DNA of 64,000 nt from Actinoallomurus sp963799975 (GCA_963799975.1 CAWCZF010000006.1:1798001-1862000), one strand, 5' to 3'. Shown: positions 23,248 to 32,461, counted from the stretch's first letter. The notes: generated by a model from the sequence alone, not told the origin. A program made the numbers and translations.

Positions 23248-24789
23248 TCAGGCCGACGGGCCGGTGACCGCGTCCGCCTCCGCCGTACGGGCCGGGGCCG
23301 TGTCGTCCGCCGCGGGGCCGCCGACGGCCAGGGCCAGCAGTGCGGCGGCGACGCACAGCACCGCCGTCGCCCAGAAGATGTCGGCGTACTCCGTGTGCAG
23401 GGCCGACCTGACCGCCGCCAGGTACGCGGCCAGGCGGCGGGCGAACTCCGTGTGGCTCATCCCGATCGGCAGCGGCGTCGCCAGGTGCGCCGTGAGGGTC
23501 TGGAACCGGTGGAAACCCCACGCGCCCAGGGCCGCCACGCCGATCAGCATGCCCATCATGCGGGCCACCACGACCGCGGCCGAGGCGATGCCGTGCTGTG
23601 CCGCCGGGACCGAGCGCAGCACCACCGCGGACAGCGGTGCGATCACCAGGCCGAGGCCCAGGCCGGCGAGCACCAGGTCGGCGCTCACCCGCGAGACGGC
23701 GAACAGGCCGAGGTCATAGTGCAGGCGCTGGGCCCGCAGCGGCCAGGCCGCGATCCGCGCGTAGCCGGCCGCCGCGATCAGCATGCCCGCGCAGATCACC
23801 CAGCGTTCGCTGACGTGGCGTGCCAGCAGGCCGCCGAGGACCGCGGCGAGGGCCAGCGGCACCAGGAAGCGCGCGAGCAGGTACGCACCGCCGGTGGAGT
23901 CGCGTCCGAACAGCGTCTGTGCGACGAGTTGCACGTCGACCAGGGTGGTCATGAGGGCGGCGCCGGACAGCAGGCTCACGCCGAGAGTGGCGAACACGCC
24001 GCCGCGGCGTGCGCCGCGCAGGTCGAGCAGGCGCGTACGAGCCCGTGCCTCCCAGATCACGAAGCCGGCCAGCACCACGACGCCGGCGGCCACGCACGGG
24101 ACGCCCCAGGACGGCAGCGCCGAGTGGTCCGGGTCCGGGTTGTAGAGGCCCGCGACGAGCAGGCCGAGCCCGGCGGCCAGCAGCACGCCGCCGACCACGT
24201 CGATCCGCGTACGTGCCGTGGCGCGGGCCGGCGGCACCGTCCACTGCACCGCCGCCATCGCGAGCAGCGCGACCGGGATGTTGATCCAGAAGATGCCGCG
24301 CCAGCCCGCGACCGCGGCGATCGCCGCCCCGTACAGCGGGCCGAGCACGCTGCCGAGCTCCTGTACGGCCCCGACGCCGCCGAGCACGGTGGAGCGCCGG
24401 TGCTCCTCCCACAGGTCGCCGGCGAGCGCCATCGTGATGGGCAGCAGCGCGCCGCCGGCGAGGCCCTGGAGTGCGCGGCCCGCGACCAGCGTCGGCATCG
24501 AGCCGGCCAGGGCCGTGACCGCCGAGCCCGCCGCGAAGCCGGCCAGGCACACCTGGAGCATCACGCGCCGGCCGAACCGGTCCGAGAGCAGGCCGAGCAG
24601 CGGCATCCCGGCGACGTAGCCGAGCAGGAACGCGGTGACCACCAGGCTGGCGCGCTCGATGTGGTTCACCGGCACGCCGAGGTCGCCCACCATGGTCACC
24701 AGGACGGTGACGACGACGTACGCGTCGACGGCGGCGAGCAGGACGACGAGCCCGCCGACGCCGACGGCGACGCGCCGGGTCCCGATCAC
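23248..24789 (-). CDS. MFS efflux transporter of the P55 (Rv1410c) type
   Basis: 513 residues with about 14 membrane segments. The MFS loop GLLSDRFGRRVML lies between helices 2 and 3, and antiporter motif C-like LGSVLGPLYGAAIA in helix 5. GTG 24789 overlaps the lprG stop as GTGA. In mycobacteria the homologous pair LprG-Rv1410c exports triacylglycerides and affects drug tolerance and wall permeability. The pairing here is the main reason for the P55 label; on sequence alone it is a DHA2-like drug exporter. Confidence 0.85.
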   Translation of the reverse strand: MIGTRRVAVGVGGLVVLLAAVDAYVVVTVLVTMVGDLGVPVNHIERASLVVTAFLLGYVAGMPLLGLLSDRFGRRVMLQVCLAGFAAGSAVTALAGSMPTLVAGRALQGLAGGALLPITMALAGDLWEEHRRSTVLGGVGAVQELGSVLGPLYGAAIAAVAGWRGIFWINIPVALLAMAAVQWTVPPARATARTRIDVVGGVLLAAGLGLLVAGLYNPDPDHSALPSWGVPCVAAGVVVLAGFVIWEARARTRLLDLRGARRGGVFATLGVSLLSGAALMTTLVDVQLVAQTLFGRDSTGGAYLLARFLVPLALAAVLGGLLARHVSERWVICAGMLIAAAGYARIAAWPLRAQRLHYDLGLFAVSRVSADLVLAGLGLGLVIAPLSAVVLRSVPAAQHGIASAAVVVARMMGMLIGVAALGAWGFHRFQTLTAHLATPLPIGMSHTEFARRLAAYLAAVRSALHTEYADIFWATAVLCVAAALLALAVGGPAADDTAPARTAEADAVTGPSA

Positions 24790-25478
24790 TTGGCCGGCGC
24801 GGTGATCGTGAACGGCTTGCCGTAGTCGGCGAACGCGATGGTCACCTTGCCGGGCTTGCCGCCGCCCTTGGACGGCACCTGCACGTCGGCCTTCAGCACG
24901 TGCTTGTCGGCGGTGGAGACCCAGATGTCGGCCGGGGCGTCGGCGTTCAAGCCGGGCACGAGCCGCGTGAGGGCGGCGCGGGCGAGCGTCGCGTGGACGC
25001 GGTAGCACTCCTGCCCGGCGACCTTGTCCTTGCCCTGGGTCTGCGGATTCTTGGCGGTGAGCAGGAGCTGCACGAGCCCGCGGTCGGGGTCGAGTACGGC
25101 CGAGGGGTCATAGATCCCGGCCACCTTGGACAGGGGCTCCTGCTGCCAGCCGCCCGTGAGGCCCTTGAAGTGCACCGTCTGGCCGAGCACCACGAACTCC
25201 AGCTGGATCGGCAGGCCCAGCTCGGTCACCTGCACCGTGCCCTGGGAATTGCCGTTCTTGAGCAGCTTGGCGTCCACGCTCTTGACGTTGACGTCCGGGT
25301 TCCCGCTGGTACGGAGGGTGAAACTGAGGCTCGGGACGCCACGCAGGACGTTAGCCGCCTGTTGCAGCACCTGCGCGCCGGGCGGCAGCTTGTCCGTGCC
25401 GCCGCCACTGCTGCAACCGACGGTGAGCGCGAGCACGATCTGGCACAGACCGGCGAGCCTGGCCCGAGATGATGACAT
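24786..25478 (-). CDS. lprG: LprG/LppX-family lipoprotein
   Basis: 230 residues. Lipoprotein signal peptide with lipobox LTVGC, so Cys22 is the lipidated residue. The remainder fits the LppX_LprAFG fold: VLQQAANVLRGVPSLSFTL, KSVDAKLLKNG, then DIWVSTADKHVLKADVQ. In mycobacteria these lipoproteins carry triacylated lipids in a hydrophobic pocket and hand them onward with the adjacent MFS protein. The GTGA overlap with the MFS gene indicates one operon. A TATGTT hexamer six bases before ATG 25478 suggests a leaderless message. Confidence 0.9.
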   Translation of the reverse strand: MSSSRARLAGLCQIVLALTVGCSSGGGTDKLPPGAQVLQQAANVLRGVPSLSFTLRTSGNPDVNVKSVDAKLLKNGNSQGTVQVTELGLPIQLEFVVLGQTVHFKGLTGGWQQEPLSKVAGIYDPSAVLDPDRGLVQLLLTAKNPQTQGKDKVAGQECYRVHATLARAALTRLVPGLNADAPADIWVSTADKHVLKADVQVPSKGGGKPGKVTIAFADYGKPFTITAPAK

Positions 25479-25484
25479 ACGGAG

Positions 25485-25490
25485 AACATA
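25485..25490 (-). promoter_or_regulatory. -10 hexamer TATGTT of lprG operon, leaderless layout
   Basis: TATGTT, six bases (CTCCGT), ATG 25478 on the minus strand. No ribosome site fits. Confidence 0.5.
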
Positions 25491-25524
25491 GCGCGGGACC
25501 TGGTGTGGAGCTGAACGATCCGCG

Positions 25525-26187
25525 CTAGCCGGCGGCCAGGACCGTGATGGCGGTCGCGACGAGGCCGCGGTCCATGATCCAGCGGCCCTCGAAGCCGGGC
25601 AGCGTACGGCCGTCGACGACCGGTCCGGGCACCAGCAGGCGGGCGCTGAACGTGCCGGCCGCCGGGTCCGGGGTGACCACGGCCTCCTCGAAGCCCAGCC
25701 ACCGGCGGGTGAGCGGGAACCACGCTTTGTAGATCGACTCCTTCGCGCTGAAGATCAGCCGGTCCCAGCAGACTCCCGTGGCGTCACCCGCGACGCCGTT
25801 CAGCCACTCGATCTCCTCGGGCAGGGCGATGGTCTCTAAGACGCCGTCGGGCAGCGGCCCGTTCGGCTCGGCGTCGATGCCCACCGTACGCACCTTGTCG
25901 CCCATCGCGACCGCGGCGGCGCGGTAGCCGTCGCAGTGGGTCATGCTGCCGACCACACCCGCCGGCCAGGTCGGCGACCCGCGCTCGCCCGGCAGGATCG
26001 GCACCGGCGGAAGGCCGAGCACGGCCATCGACCGCCGCGCGCACGCACGTGCCGTACGGAACTCCCGGCGGCGTTTCTCCACCGACCGCGCGACGACTCT
26101 CTCCTCCTCGGGGAACAGCGTCGCGTCCTCGGGATCGTCGTACGCCTCGGCGGAGGCCACCTCGGGCGGCAGCAGCTCCTCGATCAT
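25525..26187 (-). CDS. pptT: 4'-phosphopantetheinyl transferase PptT
   Basis: 220 residues, EntD/PptT type. Motifs: RTVGIDAEPN (Mg-binding Asp) and FSAKESIYKAWFP (W/F-S-x-K-E-x-x-x-K). Transfers phosphopantetheine from CoA to carrier-protein serines of fatty acid, polyketide and peptide synthases. Its ATG overlaps the stop of the upstream phosphoesterase as ATGA. The same gene pair (Rv2794c-Rv2795c) exists in Mycobacterium tuberculosis. It can plausibly activate the ACPs of the PKS genes at 50-64 kb. Confidence 0.93.
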   Translation of the reverse strand: MIEELLPPEVASAEAYDDPEDATLFPEEERVVARSVEKRRREFRTARACARRSMAVLGLPPVPILPGERGSPTWPAGVVGSMTHCDGYRAAAVAMGDKVRTVGIDAEPNGPLPDGVLETIALPEEIEWLNGVAGDATGVCWDRLIFSAKESIYKAWFPLTRRWLGFEEAVVTPDPAAGTFSARLLVPGPVVDGRTLPGFEGRWIMDRGLVATAITVLAAG

Positions 26188-27029
26188 CGGGCGTCTCCGG
26201 CGGGCAGGATCTGCCGGAACCGCAACGGCGGCCCGTCTCGTCGCTCCCACTCGCGCGGGTAACCGAGCGAGACCTCCTCGAAGCGGACGCCGTCGTGCCA
26301 GGTGGTCCGCGGAATGTGCAGGTGACCGTAGACGGCGGTGATGGCGTTGTAGCGCCGGTGCCAGTCGGCGGTGCGCTCCGTGCCGCACCACAGCGCGAAC
26401 TCCGGGTAGCGCAGCACCAGCGTCGGGTCGCGTACGAGCGGGAAGTGGTTCACCAGGATCGTCGGATACATCTCGTCGCGCGCGTCGAGGAAGCGCTCGG
26501 TCTCGGCGATCCGCACGTCGCACCACGCCTCGCGGCTGGGGTGCGGGTCCGGGTGCAGGTGGAACTCGTCGGTGCACACCACGCCCGCGTCGTACGCGCC
26601 CTGGAGCGCCTCTTCCTTGGAGCGCACGCCGGGCATGCGGAACGTGTAGTCGTACAGCAGGAACAGCGGCGCGATGGTGACCGGTCCCCCGGCGCCGCGC
26701 CAGACCGGGTACGGGTCCTCGGGCGTGGCGACGTCCAGGCTCCGGCAGATCTCCACGAGATGGCGGTAACGCGCCTCGCCGCGCAGTTGCAGCGGGTCCG
26801 CCTGCGGGGTCCACAGCTCGTGGTTGCCCGGCGTCCAGATCACCTTGGCGAACCGCTCACTCAGGCGCCGCAGCACCCATTCGATGTCGGCGACGAGTTC
26901 CCCCACGTCACCGGCGACGATCAGCCAGTCCTTCTCCGACTGCGGCTTGATGTCCGCGACGATCTTGCGGTTCGCCTCGTACGCCACGTGCAGGTCGCTG
27001 ATGGCCAGGAGCCGCGGTCCCTCGCTCAA
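26184..27029 (-). CDS. pptH: metallophosphoesterase, PptH-like phosphopantetheinyl hydrolase
   Basis: 281 residues with the full calcineurin-like set: ISDLH, GDVGE, GNHE, NHFP and GHLH. The neighbour PptT, in ATGA overlap, points to PptH, which in M. tuberculosis removes phosphopantetheine from carrier proteins and opposes PptT. The start is unusual: TTG 27029 is the only start codon before the ISDLH motif, with GAGGTG about ten bases upstream. Somewhat shorter than the mycobacterial protein. The general enzyme class is certain; the specific substrate is inferred from context. Confidence 0.8.
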   Translation of the reverse strand: MSEGPRLLAISDLHVAYEANRKIVADIKPQSEKDWLIVAGDVGELVADIEWVLRRLSERFAKVIWTPGNHELWTPQADPLQLRGEARYRHLVEICRSLDVATPEDPYPVWRGAGGPVTIAPLFLLYDYTFRMPGVRSKEEALQGAYDAGVVCTDEFHLHPDPHPSREAWCDVRIAETERFLDARDEMYPTILVNHFPLVRDPTLVLRYPEFALWCGTERTADWHRRYNAITAVYGHLHIPRTTWHDGVRFEEVSLGYPREWERRDGPPLRFRQILPAGDAR

Positions 27030-27247
27030 CGAAGCACACCTCGCGCCGCCGGATACGCTCCGGCCCCGTACATCGCGGGCCTCTCCGCGCCGAATCGCCT
27101 CACCGCACTCCTCCTGTCGACCCCTGGCATCAATCGCACCATATGCTGATCATCACCCAGTGTCCGCCGTGACCGGCACAAGCATTCCGCTGACTTCGCC
27201 CAGTTACAACGGTGCCTGCGCCTTCCCTCGATGTCGGTGGCGTGGCG

Positions 27248-27253
27248 TTTAAT
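27248..27253 (+). promoter_or_regulatory. -10 hexamer TTTAAT before ligA, leaderless layout
   Basis: TTTAAT (five of six to TATAAT), six bases, then GTG 27260. Supports GTG 27260 as the ligA start. Confidence 0.5.
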
Positions 27254-27259
27254 CGAGGG

Positions 27260-29251
27260 GTGGACATCGGTGAGCGCATCGCGGAGCTGACCGCTGAGGT
27301 CAAGCGGCTGAACGACCTGTATTACGGCACCGGCGACAGCACGCTGCCCGATGCCGACTACGACGCCTTGAAGGATGAGCTGGCGGCGCTCGTCGCCGAG
27401 CACCCGGAGCTGGAGCCGGCCGACAGCCCGCTGGGCAAGGTCAACGCGCCGGCGGAGCTGACCGGCCCGACGGTGCGGCACGCGCGTCCGATGCTCTCGC
27501 TGGCGAAGGCGACCGGCGAGGAGCAGGTCCGCACCTTCTGCGAGCGCTTCGGCGGCCAGGTATTCCGCGTGTCCGAAAAGCTCGACGGCCTGTCGCTCAG
27601 CCTGGTCTACACCGACGGGAGCCTGGACTATGCCGCCACGCGCGGCACGGGCGCGGTCGGTGAGCTGGTGACCGCGAAGGTGCACCACGTCATTCCCGGT
27701 CTGCCGGTCACGATCGATCTGCCCGGGCGGGTGGAGGTACGCGGCGAGGCGGTGATGCTGCGGTCGGTGTGGACGGCGTACAACGAGGCGCACCCGGACC
27801 GTACGCTGACCAACCCGCGGTCGGGCGCGGCCGGGACGCTGGTGTTGAAGGATCCGGCGGCGGCCGCGAGCGCCAACCGGCTGCTGCGGTTCTTCGCGTT
27901 CGGCGCCGACCGCGACGGCGCCGCGCTGGAGATCCCGGCGGGGTTCGAGCCGGTCGCCCAATACGTGTGCGCGAACGCCGACGAGGTGCTGGGGGCGATC
28001 GAGGAGATCAGCGTCCGCCGCGACGGGCTCGACTACGACATCGACGGCGCGGTCGTACGGCTGCACGAGCCGGCGGCGTTCGACGCGGCGGGTTTCAACA
28101 GCGCCGAGCCGCGCGGGGCCATCGCGTTCAAGTATCCGCCGGAGGAGAAACTGACGACGCTGCTGTCGGTGGAGTGGCCGGTGGGCAAGATCGGCCGGAT
28201 CCCGCCGCGCGCGAAGGTCGCGCCGGTGTTCGTCGGCGGAGTGACCGTGGAGAACATCACCCTCCACAACCCGAGGCTGATCCGCGAGCGCGACCTGCGG
28301 ATCGGGGACACGGTGGCGGTCGTACGGCGCGGGGACGTGATCCCGTTCGCGGGCCGCTCGCTGCCCGAGGAGCGCGACGGGACCGAGGTCGCGATCGTCC
28401 CGCCGGAGCACTGCCCGTCGTGCGGTTCGGAGCTGGAGATCCGCGGCACCGGCGAGGAACGCTGGTGCGTGAACCTCCAGTGCCCGGCGCAGGCGACGCG
28501 ACGGCTGATGCACTGGGCCTCGCGGCAGGCGGCCGACATGGAGGGCGTCGGTGACGTCTGGATCGAAAAGCTCGCCGAGGACGGTGTGCTCAAGCGCCGC
28601 AGCGACTTCTACGATCTGACGGCCGGGCGGTTGCTCGGCTATACGCGGATGGGCGAGGTCAGTGCCAAGAACATGGTCGACTCGATCGCGTCCGCCAAGC
28701 GCATGGGACTGCGGCGCGCGTTGATCGGCCTGGCGATCCCGATGGCGTCAGAAGGCACGGCCAAGCGCCTGTGCCTGGCCGGCTACGAGCGCATCGAGGA
28801 CGTCGCGGCGGCGACGGCGGAGGACCTGGTGGCGATCCGCGACATCGGCCCGAAGGCCGCCGCGAGCATCGTCGCCTTCTTCGCCCGCCCGGAGGTCAAG
28901 GAGGAGATCACCCGGCTGCGCGAGCGCGGCGTGGACCTCGACGTGCTCGAGGAGGACCGGCCACTCGACACGGCGGCCGCGGGCGACTCGCCGCTGAAGG
29001 GCACGTCGGTCGTGATCACCGGCTCGTACACCGACCCGCGCTCGGGCGCGAAGATCAGCCGCCCGGACGTGGCGCGCCTGGTCGAACAGGCGGCGGCGAC
29101 GACCGCCTCGTCGGTCTCGGCCAACACCGACTTCCTGCTCGCCGGCGAAAACGTCGGCGCGGCCAAGACCGGCAAGGCCGAAAAGCTCGGCGTCACGATC
29201 GTCCAGCAGGACGAACTATGGCAGTGGCTGGCCGAGGCCGGCGTGCTCTAG
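27260..29251 (+). CDS. ligA: NAD-dependent DNA ligase, divergent LigA
   Basis: 663 residues, near normal LigA length. Order: Ia domain (YYGTGDSTLPDADYDALKDEL), adenylation domain with catalytic Lys107 in EKLDG, OB fold, zinc finger CPSC...WC...QC around residues 390-420, helix-hairpin-helix repeats (IEDVAAATAEDLVAIRDIG) and a C-terminal BRCT domain (TSVVITGSYTDPRSGAKISR). Several near-invariant stretches differ: KLDG for KVDG/KIDG, TRGTGAVGELVTAKV for the usual TRGDGxxGEDVTxN. This suggests a second, diverged ligase and not the replicative copy. It stands alone, next to no replication genes, and has a leaderless-type start at GTG 27260. Confidence 0.88.
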   Translation: MDIGERIAELTAEVKRLNDLYYGTGDSTLPDADYDALKDELAALVAEHPELEPADSPLGKVNAPAELTGPTVRHARPMLSLAKATGEEQVRTFCERFGGQVFRVSEKLDGLSLSLVYTDGSLDYAATRGTGAVGELVTAKVHHVIPGLPVTIDLPGRVEVRGEAVMLRSVWTAYNEAHPDRTLTNPRSGAAGTLVLKDPAAAASANRLLRFFAFGADRDGAALEIPAGFEPVAQYVCANADEVLGAIEEISVRRDGLDYDIDGAVVRLHEPAAFDAAGFNSAEPRGAIAFKYPPEEKLTTLLSVEWPVGKIGRIPPRAKVAPVFVGGVTVENITLHNPRLIRERDLRIGDTVAVVRRGDVIPFAGRSLPEERDGTEVAIVPPEHCPSCGSELEIRGTGEERWCVNLQCPAQATRRLMHWASRQAADMEGVGDVWIEKLAEDGVLKRRSDFYDLTAGRLLGYTRMGEVSAKNMVDSIASAKRMGLRRALIGLAIPMASEGTAKRLCLAGYERIEDVAAATAEDLVAIRDIGPKAAASIVAFFARPEVKEEITRLRERGVDLDVLEEDRPLDTAAAGDSPLKGTSVVITGSYTDPRSGAKISRPDVARLVEQAAATTASSVSANTDFLLAGENVGAAKTGKAEKLGVTIVQQDELWQWLAEAGVL

Positions 29252-29342
29252 ACGCACCGAGCGATACCCATCCTGGTCGCTCCGCCACCGCCCGCTCGCC
29301 CGCACTCACGCCGAGGCCGTCGCCACGCCGGCGGCGAGTTCA

Positions 29343-29381
29343 GGGGGCTGGAAAGTAGGGCTACCCGGCACCCAGCTCCCC
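29343..29381. terminator. bulged hairpin between convergent ligA and MBL gene
   Basis: GGGGGCTGG (29343-29351) pairs with CCAGCTCCCC (29372-29381) with one bulged base; an inner GGG/CCC can stack. No T-run. A bidirectional terminator is plausible. Confidence 0.35.
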
Positions 29382-29409
29382 GATCACCTCGACGGGTCCG
29401 GTGCGGGTC

Positions 29410-30117
29410 TCAGTCGGCCAGTTGGGCGGCAGCGGCGCGCAGCCGTGCCGCCGTGCCGGAGGTCACCGGCTCGCCGTGGCCGAAGCACGCGATCTCCGCG
29501 TCCAGTTCGGCCAGTCGGTGGAAAGACGCGGCCGCCTGGGCCGGGTCGACGTTGAACACGCCGAGGACGACGTTCCCCGCTGAGGAGCAGGCCACCGAGT
29601 CGCCGGTGAACAGGACGCCGTGTTCCGGCAGGAACAGCGCGGCGCTGCCGGCCGTGTGCCCCGGCACGGCCACCACGCGCGCCCCGCCGCCGAAGTCGAG
29701 TACGTCGCCGTCCTCCAGTGGCCGGTCCACGCCGACCGGCGCGGGGTCCAGTGGCGGCATCTGCCGTCGCACCTGTTCGAGCAGCTCGCGCTCCCAGTCG
29801 GCCAGGACCGGTGGCGGCACCTCGGCCTCCCCGCGGATGACGGGTACGTCGGCGCGGTGTGCGCACACCTGCGCACCGCCCCACGAGGCGATCTCGGCGG
29901 CGGCACCGATGTGGTCCCCGTGGCAGTGCGTCAGCACGATCCGCCGGATGTCGCGGAGCCGGTGGCCGAGACCGCGGACCGCCCCGGCGATCGCAGGCCC
30001 GGAGCCCGGGACGCCGGAGTCGACGAGTGTCAGCCCTTCCGGGTCCTGCCAGATGTACACGTGGCCGACCGGGAAGCGAAGGAAGTGCAGGCGCGGGGTC
30101 AGCTCGATGACGTCCAT
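29410..30117 (-). CDS. MBL-fold metallo-hydrolase
   Basis: 235 residues. Metallo-beta-lactamase fold with zinc motif THCHGDHIG near residue 65, the second His in PGHTAGSAAL, the bridging Asp in LFTGDSV and the last His in CFGHGEP. No signal peptide, so cytoplasmic. The family covers thioesterases, glyoxalase II-like enzymes, lactonases and others; the substrate is not evident. Single gene, convergent with ligA and divergent from the LacI pseudogene. TACGGT six bases before the ATG suggests a leaderless transcript. Confidence 0.85.
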   Translation of the reverse strand: MDVIELTPRLHFLRFPVGHVYIWQDPEGLTLVDSGVPGSGPAIAGAVRGLGHRLRDIRRIVLTHCHGDHIGAAAEIASWGGAQVCAHRADVPVIRGEAEVPPPVLADWERELLEQVRRQMPPLDPAPVGVDRPLEDGDVLDFGGGARVVAVPGHTAGSAALFLPEHGVLFTGDSVACSSAGNVVLGVFNVDPAQAAASFHRLAELDAEIACFGHGEPVTSGTAARLRAAAAQLAD

Positions 30118-30123
30118 GCGCCG

Positions 30124-30129
30124 ACCGTA
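30124..30129 (-). promoter_or_regulatory. -10 hexamer TACGGT, leaderless layout
   Basis: TACGGT, six bases (CGGCGC), ATG 30117 of the MBL gene on the minus strand. Confidence 0.35.
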
Positions 30130-30216
30130 GGAGAAGCCTGGGCGAATGTCCGCGTGCTACGCCAACCGCCGAATCCGCTGTAAGCAGACCACCGTGCCGC
30201 GCTGGAGTCTCGCGCG

Positions 30217-31253
30217 ATGGCGGAGGACACGGCCGAGTCGCGGGCCGAGCACGTGACGCTGGACGACGTCGCGCGGCTCGCGGGGGTCTCGATGGCGACG
30301 GCCTCGCGCGTGCTCAGTAAGAGCACTCGCGCCGTGCGGCCGGAGTTGCGGGACCGGGTGCTCGCGGCTGCCGCGCGCCTGTCCTACACGCCGAACCCGC
30401 ACGCACGTGCGCTGGCGCGTAGCGCCTCCGAAATCGTCGGGTTGATCGTTCATGACATCGCCGACCCGTATTTCTCCTCGATCGCGGCCGGCGTGACGCG
30501 GGTGGTGGAGCAGCAGGGTGCCATGGTCGTGCTCGGCACCACGCTCCGCGCGCCCGAGCGGGAGATCGAGTACGTCGCGCTGCTGCGAGCCCGCCGGGCG
30601 CGCGCGATCGTGCTGGTCGGTAGCCGCACCGACGACCGCGACGTCACGGAGCGGCTCGCCGCCGAGCTGGCCGCCTTTCGCGCGGCGGGCGGCAGCGCCG
30701 CGTAAGTCGGCCAGGCGCGGCTCGGGGTGCCGACTGTCGAGCCGGACAACCGGGGCGGCGCACGGCGGCTCGCATGCGCGCTCGTCGAGCTCGGCCACCG
30801 CCGGTTCGCGGTGCTCTGCGGCCCGGCGGGACTCCTCACCGCGCGCGACCGGCTGGAGGGGTTCCGGCAGGGCCTGGCCGAGGCGGGCGGGGTCGCCGCC
30901 GACGTGGTCGAGGGCGGGTTCACCCGTGACGGCGGCCATGCGGTGGCGCTCGAACTGCTCGGCCGCGGCACCGCGTCGACCTGCGTGTTCGCCGTCAACG
31001 ACGTGATGGCGGTGGGTGCGATGGCGGCGTTGCGCGAACGCGGCGTGCCCGTGCCGCAGGCCATGTCGGTCGCGGGCTTCGACGACATCGCGACGTTGCG
31101 CGACACCGTCCCGGCGCTCACGACCGTACGGCTCCCGCTGGAGGAGATGGGCGAGCAGGCGGCGCGGCTCACGCTCCTGCGGGCCCGCAGGTGCGGCCGA
31201 TCACGGCACCCGGCGAGGTCGTCCTGCGCGCGAGCACCCGGCCTCCGGCCTGA
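30217..31253 (+). pseudogene. LacI-family regulator broken by a nonsense codon and a frameshift
   Basis: A complete LacI regulator can be read through two lesions. The N-terminal HTH is intact (VTLDDVARLAGVSMATASRV), then the sugar-binding domain (VGLIVHDIADPYFSSIAAGV). At 30703-30705 an in-frame TAA follows GGSAA; the same frame resumes as VGQARLGVPTVEPDN, RRFAVLCGP and VAGFDDIATLRDTV. Near 31181-31183 (a GGG run) the frame slips: restoring one G would give LLRGPQVRPITAPGEVVLRAS and a normal end at TGA 31251. Either a true pseudogene or two sequence errors. No cognate sugar operon is adjacent. Confidence 0.85.
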
Positions 31254-31336
31254 CCTGCGGCGGCGGTCGGCCGTGCGGGAGACTGGCACCTCGTACGGGC
31301 CTGGCGTGGGCCGCCGCCCGCGCCGGGTGGGCGGCC

Positions 31337-32461
31337 TCAGTCCGGCTGAACCGAGATCAGGTGCTCGCGCGCCTGGCGCATCTCCGGGACGCCCGACCAG
31401 CGCGCGGACAGGGCCAGCAGGCCGCTGACGTGGGAGTTCACCCGGGCCGATGACACCATGGGTGCGATGCGGGCGAGGGCGCACATGTGCTCGGCGGCCG
31501 GGAGCGGCTCGCCCGCCATCAGTGCCGCCTCGACCTGCCACGCCTGGTACGCCACCAGCAGCAGGGACGAGCACTGCCCGCTGAGCGCGACGGCTTCGGC
31601 GATGGCGGCGTGCGCGTCGGGGTAGGCGCGCATGCCGGCCAGCGCCACGCCGACGTTGCCCTTCATGTCGGCGGTCTCGAACGGAGACATGCCCTGGGTG
31701 TCGCCCAGTTCCGCCAGGCGGTCGCGCGCCGTGCGCTCCTGGCCGGGGACGAGGGCCAGCGAGCGTGCCAGCCGGAGGTTGAGCCAGGCCCGGCGGGCGG
31801 GGGGCAGGTCGGGGAGCGCGAGGCCCTCGCGGGCGTACATGGCGCCACGGTCGCCGTGGCGGCGGTCGATGCTGATCCGGCTCAGCACGCTGCAGGCGTT
31901 CGCCTGGCCGTCGACGTCCTCGGAGCGCCGCGCGAGGTGCAGGGCGAAGGACCCGGCGCGCAGGGCCACGTCGTAGCGGCGCGCGTCGTAGAAGATCCGT
32001 GCCGTTTCGCAGGCCAGCTCGGAGGCGGCGGCCTGCAACTTGCGGTCTTTGCCCGAAATGGTGAATCCGACCTTCTTCATATGCCGGAGTGCGATGGAAG
32101 AGACGGGAATGCCGCCTTGTTCATATCTGTTCCGAGCGAGCCGGTCGGCGAGTGTCCGGACATATTCGGGATCCTGGTATGGACCGACTTTTGGGGATGG
32201 CACGAAGGCGATCGCACCGACCGCAGTGACGAAGTCTCTGCGCTTCACGGGGTCATCCTCTGATTTGGGGGTTATGCGAACTTCCCACCCAATTCGTACG
32301 AGTAGTCGCTGCACCTTGGCGATGCCGCTGTCCTTGACTCCGCGCGAGGTCTGCGAGACCCACGATTGCGACACGCCCAGTTCGGCAGCGAGGTCCGTTT
32401 GCGACCAACCATGCCGATCCATGATCGTTTTTAATGCCTTGGGGAGAACGTCCGCGTCCAT
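31337..32461 (-). CDS. XRE-family regulator with TPR-like C-terminal domain
   Basis: 374 residues. The N-terminal helix-turn-helix covers residues ~6-60 (LPKALKTIMDRHGWSQTDLA, LGVSQSWVSQTSRG). After a linker with the arginine-rich KRRDFVTAVGAIAFVPSP, the rest is helical with alternating Ala/Arg/Leu typical of TPR-like repeats found in streptomycete regulators. Related proteins often respond to peptides or sit next to small effector genes. The divergent 106-residue gene at 32581 is the probable partner. TACGGT seven bases before the ATG suggests a leaderless start. Confidence 0.82.
   Translation of the reverse strand: MDADVLPKALKTIMDRHGWSQTDLAAELGVSQSWVSQTSRGVKDSGIAKVQRLLVRIGWEVRITPKSEDDPVKRRDFVTAVGAIAFVPSPKVGPYQDPEYVRTLADRLARNRYEQGGIPVSSIALRHMKKVGFTISGKDRKLQAAASELACETARIFYDARRYDVALRAGSFALHLARRSEDVDGQANACSVLSRISIDRRHGDRGAMYAREGLALPDLPPARRAWLNLRLARSLALVPGQERTARDRLAELGDTQGMSPFETADMKGNVGVALAGMRAYPDAHAAIAEAVALSGQCSSLLLVAYQAWQVEAALMAGEPLPAAEHMCALARIAPMVSSARVNSHVSGLLALSARWSGVPEMRQAREHLISVQPD

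Noticed and set aside
29252..29409. Possible tRNA in the ligA/MBL spacer
   Set aside because: The hairpins do not form a cloverleaf and no TTC-loop (GGTTCGA-type) sequence was found.
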